Below are positions 58,151 through 64,000 of a stretch of DNA of 64,000 bases, piece by piece. The stretch covers positions 52,755 through 116,754 of the forward strand of contig JAKJHU010000820.1 in assembly GCA_022316685.1 (NCBI GenBank), read 5' to 3'. A model generated the notes under the pieces. That model ran no database searches. It worked only from the letters and a program-made list of their open reading frames with translations, and had not been told where the DNA came from. The translations under genes were made by a program, and so were the position numbers. This DNA is from Progne subis subis. Taxonomy: Eukaryota > Chordata > Aves > Passeriformes > Hirundinidae. Numbering within the stretch: the stretch's first letter is position 1; every line of letters begins with the position of its first letter.

Positions 58151-58920
58151 TCAAGGATGTGCTGGAAGGAGTCCCTGGGGAGCCTTGGTCAGCAATGGCC
58201 CTGGGGGGCTCCTGAATGCTCCCAGGGACTGCAGGTTTTTCAAAGGACTTAGGGTTTTGCTTTTGCCTTGGGGTCTCTGAGAGGTTTGTGCAATCATGGC
58301 CTCCAATTATCTGCTCTAATTAGTCCCTTGAGAGGCTCTGTAAGTAACAACACTCTGTGGGGCTCATTAATACTTCAAGGAACTTCAGGTTTTTAAAGGT
58401 ACTTGGTGTTGCCCTTTTAGAACTGACTACGAGAATGATTGTGCAGTCATGTCCCGAATCATCTACTTTAATAAATCCCTTGGGATTCTCTTTCAGTAAA
58501 AACCGTGGGGCTTATTAATTCTTTAGGGTAGTCAAGGTATTGAAGAACTTTTTTTTTGGCACAAAACTGTGTCAAAAAAGAGTCTGAGAGGTTTGTGCAA
58601 TCATGGCCCCAATTATCTGCTTTAATTAGTCCCTTGAGATTCTTAGCCAGTAACAACACTCAGTGGGGCTCATTAATGCTTCAAGGTACTCAGGATTAAT
58701 TTAAGTACTTCTTTTTGCTACTGAGTCTCTGAGAGGTTTTTTGTGCAATCCTGGCTCTCCAGTTATCTCCTTCATGGACTCCAGGAGGAGCCTGTGTTGG
58801 GGATGGACCTCAGTGGGACCCATTGATGCATCGAGACACTTTGGGTTTTTCTTCTGAGTTTGACTCCTGGAAAGGTTTGTGCAATCTCCTCTCAGGCCCG
58901 GAGGTACCAGGGTTCAACAC
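58150..58920 (-). repeat. Block C copy of the 150-170-bp tandem array
   Basis: The units mirror 7150-7970, for example CATGGCCTCCAATTATCTGC, AATTAGTCCCTTGAGA and GTGGGGCTCATTAAT. Confidence 0.75.
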
Positions 58921-60720
58921 CAAATCCACCACAGGGCTCATTAGCATCAAGCAAGTCCTGACAAACAATGGTTCTGCCTTGATTTCCCTCTGGCTTCATT
59001 AGGAAGGTTTCCTGCTGCAGTTATGCAGAAATATTTCAAAGAGCTTCTTAGAAATATGTATTCCTATTTTCAAGGATGTATTTCATTACTGTTCTCATTA
59101 CACAAGAGGTGACTGCAGCATTTTCTGGTTGATACTGATCCGGGGTCTCCCAAGGAGGTCTGGCCTGCTCAGAGAAACTGTGCTTTGGGATCTGACCCAG
59201 TGTGGACAACCTTGCTCCACATTCCCCAACCCCATCCTCTCCCTCACCTGGGACCTGCTTTCCTAGGAGACCTGGTTGTACATTAAGCAAAGAGGGATTT
59301 TCTTCTTTTATTTTTGAAGCAATCTAAAACTCCTGAGCTTCCCCAGTGAAAACAGAAACCCTCCTCAAGTGTGTACCAAGCCCAAGGTGCCACCAAGAGC
59401 ACTGCAGCCCTGCCCTGGGCCAGGAGTGAGGGTGGATCATCATCCCAACCTGCCCTGGGCCATTGCAAGGGGCTGTGGCCACGGACACTGCACTGACCCC
59501 ACTGCTGGCTTTGGATCCCTCATCCCTTCAAGTTTCCCTTGGAAAGCACTCCAAGGACCCATTTCTGCAGCCAGGTTCCGTGGCCAGGGGGGATGTGGGG
59601 GGCTGCAGGATGGTCAATGCCCCATCTCTGGAAACATTCAAGTCCAGCTGGGACAGGGCTCTGAACAACCTGATGTGGTGAAAGATGTCCCTGCTCATCC
59701 CAGGCCTGGACAAGAGGCCTGGGTGAGGCCTGAACAGCAGGCCCTGAGCCAAAGGAGACCTCTGCATCAACCTTCCCACCAAAGGTTATCTTTGTATCTG
59801 CTCATTACTGAAATATGCATGGTCATTAGCAGTGTGATAGATGTATCCACTCATTAGTGAAACATGTATTGACCTTGCTGTGTTTAGAAGCCAGACAAGG
59901 CCATGAAATCTGACATCTGGCCTTGTTTGGGGCTGGATGGTCAAAGTCACCTCCCTTGGCTTCCTCCTTGGGCCCTGGCCAGGCTTTGGGAGGGACCCGA
60001 GAGGAGGATGAAACCAGCTGTTCCTGCCCTAGAAGTGCTGTCAGTTGGTTTATTCAGCACTATCAGAGCTGGGCCCTCTCCCAGCCAGGTCGGAGCCTCA
60101 CCTGTGGCTGGAGGCACCTGCAGCAATTCCCAGTGTCCGGGAGTGGCTCTGCAGTCCTTGGCTGGGACAGCTTCCCCCAGCTGATGTGTGGGTGTGGGTG
60201 ATGGGAAAGTCTGAGGGGACCTGGTGATGGAACTTTCTCAATCCCTGCAGGCAATCTTTGGTAGTGATGGTTGGGTGCATTGCTGAGCTGCTCCTTTTGT
60301 GCTCCTTTGCTGCTTTGAACTGCAGTAAATGACACTGATTCCTTCAGGTGGTGTTTGTGTCTTTGGTGCTGATCCTGCCCACTGGTAAATTAAAACTGGT
60401 GAATTCTGGCCAGATCACACCAAAATGTCACTTTTTTAAATGTAAATGTGAGGAATCAGTCCCATCTGAAATTCCTGGATGGGAAGCTCTTCCCCAGATC
60501 TTGCTGGCTCTGGAGTGGGCTGAGGTCAGAGCACCATGAGAGCAGTGGAGCAGTTGATTAAAAGAGGCTGAACTGCTGAATGTGTTTAAATGCATCCAAA
60601 TATTGTATATGGAAAAAGGCAAAGAACTTGTTGGTTTGGGAAGATGAGGATGGATTTTGTTAACAGCACATTGGAAACAGCACCACAGAAGGAAGAATTG
60701 GTTTTGGAATGCTCCCACAT
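58921..60720. other. Left-end part of block C without genes
   Basis: Mirrors 5590-7149. It contains the CR1 fragment 59617-59710 (+) and the third copy of the 458-bp unit of 4168-4625. About 210 bases at 60380-60590 have no match in block A. Confidence 0.5.
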
Positions 60721-60893
60721 GGAGTGAGAGAAGGAAGGTTTAAATCTTCAGCTCAGGTTTCTTTGTGCAAGTGAAATATCATATTATAGTTATTATTAGT
60801 AGTAGCTATAGCAAAATATACTGTGATTTTTTTTCAATTTAGTTAAAAATCAATAATGTGAAAGAATGCTGATTTTTTTTTAGCTTTGGCTTC

Positions 60894-62522
60894 TATCATG
60901 AGTTAGCACAGTTTTGTTTTCTGGTTATAGGGAAATGTGAAATGTTTTTCCCTGCCATTCACCCTGGTTTGGTGGGGGGAGGACAGGGACCCATCAGAAA
61001 GCTGGCTGGGATTTTGGCAGCTAAGTTGACCAATGGGAAATGTCGATGTGACTTTGGAGGGGACATTTTAAACTCATCCTGCTGCTGATCGGTCTCTCTC
61101 TCGCTTTGGAATCAGCCATGAGGTAACATCGTGGGCGGTGGGCAGGCCCAGGCCGGGCCCCTGAGAGCTGCTGCCCACATGGGAGCAGCCTGGGTTGAGC
61201 CCTTTCACAGCTCTGTGGCAGCTCTGAACTGGGCCGGCCTGGATGAGACCGAGGGGTGGAAAAAAGGACATCTGCCAGCTTCCTCCATCAGCACAGCTTT
61301 GCATTTCCTACAGCTCATGCAGCCCGGCGCTTGCATGTGGCCCTTGCAACCTCGGGCGGATTTAACCCTTTCCTAGCAACATGGAGCTTTTAAAGACACA
61401 ACTCCTCCTTGAGAGAAAGAAAGAAATCAGAGGGTACATAGAACAGACACCAAATCAAGTCAGTTAGATTAGAAGTGAAAGAACTGATAATATTGGTATA
61501 GGATTGATGAAGTGGACATTTTTAACCGGACTTCTCTAGGGTAAATTATGGAGAAATTGACTGTTCTTTGCAGCATCTTAGTGATGTTGGGTAGAATGCT
61601 ATACTAATCAAATTGAGGACTGATGTAATTGAAATTTATTTGGGAACTTTAAAGCCCCCACTCCTGGGTTAAAAGGAGGACTCAGCCTTTGAGACAAAGA
61701 TGATTTTAGATTAGAAGAAGTATTTGTAAATAGTACCCCAGATGCACTGAGAGGCCTTGCTGATAGAACATCACAGTCTGTGAAAACTCTGGGTGGCAGC
61801 AGATGTGTGATATTGGGAGCACTGGACTATTTTGTTGTGTGGCAAATATCTTCATAAAAAAATCTTACAGAGTGTCTTGGTTTGGAGACAAATTTGGGGG
61901 AAAACCCCTGTATAGGATCCCTCTGGGAAGCAAACCCAAGTGGCCCTTCTCTCCAACTAGTCTGAAAAAAAAAGCCAAGCCTTGGAGAGCCAAGCCTCCG
62001 CCGAACACCCCGTCCGGAGAAGAATGTGGAGGAGTCAGGCAGTTTTCTCAAAACAAACTCCGCACTTCTCCTTGCTCTTAGAACCAGTCTTAAAGGTACA
62101 GGACTCAATATACAGAGTTCAAACAGAACAGACGATTGGGGATACAAGCATCATAAAGTTACCCTAGGACACAGAGACTCTTCTCCAAAAAGTATTGAGT
62201 AATTATGTCTAAATAGTGGAACTCACTGAAAATCTCAAGTTGTGTCTTTCTTTGTTGTTCAATAAGAAAGTGAATAGTTTTTAAGAGAAGTGTGTTTTAA
62301 AGTGTCATTCTGTTTTAGATTAAGTTTTCTTTTTCTCAGGATTTTTTTTTTCTTTTAGTGTGTGTTAATAAAAAAAGGCTTGTCATTTTTTAAGCTTAAG
62401 CCTGCACTTTTTTTTTTTTTTCCCCCCTCCTAATCTCTCCCCTCCACAAAAATAGAATAAATACTAAAAGTCCTACATTAATTGGTGTTTCTGCCTGGTT
62501 TTATTAAATTAAAACCATTACA
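60894..62522 (+). mobile_element. 1.6-kb LTR-like element, copy c, with a nested LTR
   Basis: This copy starts TATCATGAGTTAGCACAG and ends AAAACCATTACA. It is more diverged than copies a and b and is interrupted at 61873 by a solo LTR with a target-site duplication. Landmarks: GAGGTAACATCG, AACCCTTTCCTAGCAACATGG, GAAAGAACTGATAATATT, TTGGTGTTTCTGCC. Confidence 0.65.
61873..62171. mobile_element. 299-bp solo LTR nested in copy c
   Basis: The ends are TGTCTTGG and TAGGACA, with a TGTC/GACA inverted pair. A 5-bp target-site duplication CAGAG flanks it (61868-61872 and 62172-62176). Removing it restores the element sequence seen in copies a and b (TAGAG..ACTCTTCTC). The 5-bp duplication fits several ERV classes. 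Confidence 0.82.
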
Positions 62523-62698
62523 CCTGTCATGGCAATTATCATGGAAACCCAGCTGATGGGAAATGCAATGGTGGACAAAGGTTTTAGTAGGGCCTGTCAT
62601 AATAGGACAAAGGGTGGTAGTTTTAAACTAAAGGAAGGGAGGTTCACATAAAGGAGATAAGGAGGAAATTTTTGATGATGAGGTTGGTGATACACCAG

Positions 62699-62825
62699 GA
62701 CAGGTTCCCATGGAGGTGCTCAATGCCCCATCCCTGGAAACATCCAAGTCCAGCTGGGACAGGGCTCTGAACAACCTGATCTGGTCAAAGATGTCCCTCC
62801 TCATGGCAGGGGTTTGGATGAGATG
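62699..62825 (+). mobile_element. CR1 LINE 3' fragment
   Basis: GGAGGTGCTCAATGCCCCAT, CCTGGAAACATCCAAGTCCA and GTCCCTCCTCATGGCAGGGG are typical of CR1 3' ends. The sequence after 62825 no longer matches. Confidence 0.65.
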
Positions 62826-63010
62826 AGCACTGCAGAGCTCTTCCCATCCAAAGCATTCCAGGATTGCATGGGGAGAAGGGGCTGCTCACTGGACTCCATC
62901 CACTCCCTGGACTCCTCCTTGTCTCTGCTGGAGCCCACATCCAGCAGCCAAAGCCAGCCCCTTCTCTGGCCTTTCCCTGCCCTGCCCCAGGGGCTGACAG
63001 AGCCAGGCTG

Positions 63011-63115
63011 GCACAGGTGACCTTTAGGCTTTGCAGGGCTCAGGCACAGCGGCTGGGACAGAGTCAGGGCTCAGGTCACACTCTGTGGGCTGGGGCAGAG
63101 CCCATCCAGAAATGA
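63011..63115 (-). repeat. Inverted copy of 15165-15268
   Basis: GTGACCTTTAGGCTTTGCAG, GGCTCAGGCACAGCGGCTGG and GTCACACTCTGTGGGCTGGG mirror the sequence directly upstream of the 1.6-kb element in block A' (and 45890-45993 in block B). Confidence 0.75.
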
Positions 63116-63400
63116 GCCCTGGAGCAGCAGCTCTGCAGTGGTGGCCACCAGGCCTCCTTGCCAAGGGAGGCTTCTGGCCATGGCCTGGAAGCAGCTGCTG
63201 CTGCCAAGGTGCCTTTGGTGCCGCAGGCTCTCCCTGGCACAGCTCCCAGCACGGCACTCTGCACTTGTGCCCGAGGCCTTCACTGTCTTGGGGCTGGCCT
63301 GGGGCTTTTCCTGCAGCGGGATCTGCCCTGGTCCTGGCACAGGAAAGGTAGTTCCTGCTGGAGCAGGAAGCTCTGCCTGCAATGGGCTCAAAAAACTCCA
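63116..63400. other. Unassigned GC-rich spacer
   Basis: Open frames on both strands of about 100 codons lack domains. Confidence 0.4.
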
Positions 63401-64000
63401 GTAAGGCCCTCTTTATTTTATAATTGCTTTCTAGAGCACTATATTTTATAATTGTTATACTGTGGTGTAAGTAACTTACTACAAGTAAGTAACTCATATA
63501 CTTTGGAGTAAGTAAATCTTTATTTTTTTTTACTCTGTGGTGTAATAAATCTTTCTGTCTAATCCTGATCAGAATCAATCATGGCTGCATTATATAGAAA
63601 TATATCTGGTATTCCATTATTAATTCCATGGGACAAATTGCTTTACAGTTCAATTTCACCTGTCCAATCATTTCCACATAAACCTTTTGACCAAATGTGG
63701 GGATGGGATTGGATCCAACTGCTCCCAGCCTCCTCTCTCAGATGGAATTTTAAAAGTCTAGGCATCCCGGAAGAGTTTCGGGATCCATGGTGGCTGTTGA
63801 GTGTCATTTCTCCACCTCATGACCCAGAAGGATTTTCTCCAAGGAAGAAATAAAGCTTTTGCCTGAAGCTCCCACTCTGCCCATGGCAGGAACCCCTGTG
63901 AGTGTCTGGGACATCCCGGCTCTTTGGCAGCCTGGGGACTCCTGGGATGTCACCGTGGAGCCCCCGTGAGTGCCTGTGACACATCGGTGCCTTTGCAGCC
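63401..64000 (+). mobile_element. Possible retroviral 3' end
   Basis: A 90-codon frame (63581-63853), MAALYRNISGIPLLIPWDK.., is followed by GAAATAAAGCTTTTGCC (polyadenylation-like, about 63849) and two related stretches with CCTGTGAGTGTCTGGGACA and CCCGTGAGTGCCTGTGACA. This could be the U3/R part of an LTR or an ERV 3' region continuing beyond the window. The protein is not recognised. Confidence 0.3.

Larger units (their letters stand above)
53780..60720 (-). repeat. Segmental duplication block C (inverted copy of A)
   Basis: The reverse complement of 5590-12450 in order and content. Differences visible by eye: a 222-bp deletion between GCAGCCA repeats (at about 57632), a T63 run at 56923-56985 where A has about A12, and about 210 extra bases at 60380-60590. 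Confidence 0.88.

Noticed and set aside
63581..63853. Envelope gene end
   Set aside because: The 90-codon frame has Trp-rich and Pro-rich stretches but no transmembrane segment or cysteine motif, so no function is assigned.

Overview
This window is nuclear DNA from a bird, most likely a passerine. The evidence is the CR1 retrotransposon 3' ends, several families of avian endogenous retrovirus (ERV) LTRs, two intronless OR14-type olfactory receptors, a PIM-type kinase with the vertebrate PIM exon layout, MHC class I exon-3 relics, a heat-shock-factor-like gene and a songbird-style C2H2 zinc-finger relic. Nothing looks bacterial. All family assignments come from reading motifs; no database search was possible.

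Layout. 1-2627: minus-strand provirus with its 5' LTR, a tRNA-Trp-type primer site and gag running off the left edge. 2628-5590: solo LTRs, a degenerate minisatellite and an ERV env relic. 5590-12450 (block A): duplicated block holding olfactory receptor 1 (+). 12719-18215 (block A'): repeat-rich block with a CR1 inverted repeat and a 1.6-kb LTR-like element. 18215-19330: unassigned. 19331-23220: an LTR, then a PIM-like kinase and a short membrane-anchored gene, both on the minus strand. 23373-25224: an integrase plus 3' LTR, cut off by a second LTR. 25225-30350: two MHC class I-like relics (minus strand) separated by a 1.3-kb minisatellite and an LTR. 31540-36954: a heat-shock-factor-like gene and a partial tandem copy (minus strand). 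37101-40983: a gammaretrovirus-like provirus relic (minus strand) holding a nested 1.55-kb element. 41170-42803: a zinc-finger relic split by a solo LTR. 43409-48930 (block B): direct copy of A'. 48930-53780: CR1s, minisatellites and GC-rich DNA. 53780-60720 (block C): inverted copy of A with olfactory receptor 2 (-). 60894-64000: another 1.6-kb element and weak retroviral-looking sequence.

How it fits together. The window looks like a gene-poor, fast-rearranging accessory region. Segmental duplication (A to C inverted, A' to B direct) produced the two olfactory receptors, which are the only clearly intact cellular genes. The PIM, membrane-protein, HSF, MHC and ZNF genes are each recognisable but each carries one or more small lesions, so they are either recent pseudogenes or contain sequencing or assembly indels. 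The membrane-protein gene has a compact promoter with a TATA box and paired CRE-like sites, of the kind seen in male-germ-cell genes.
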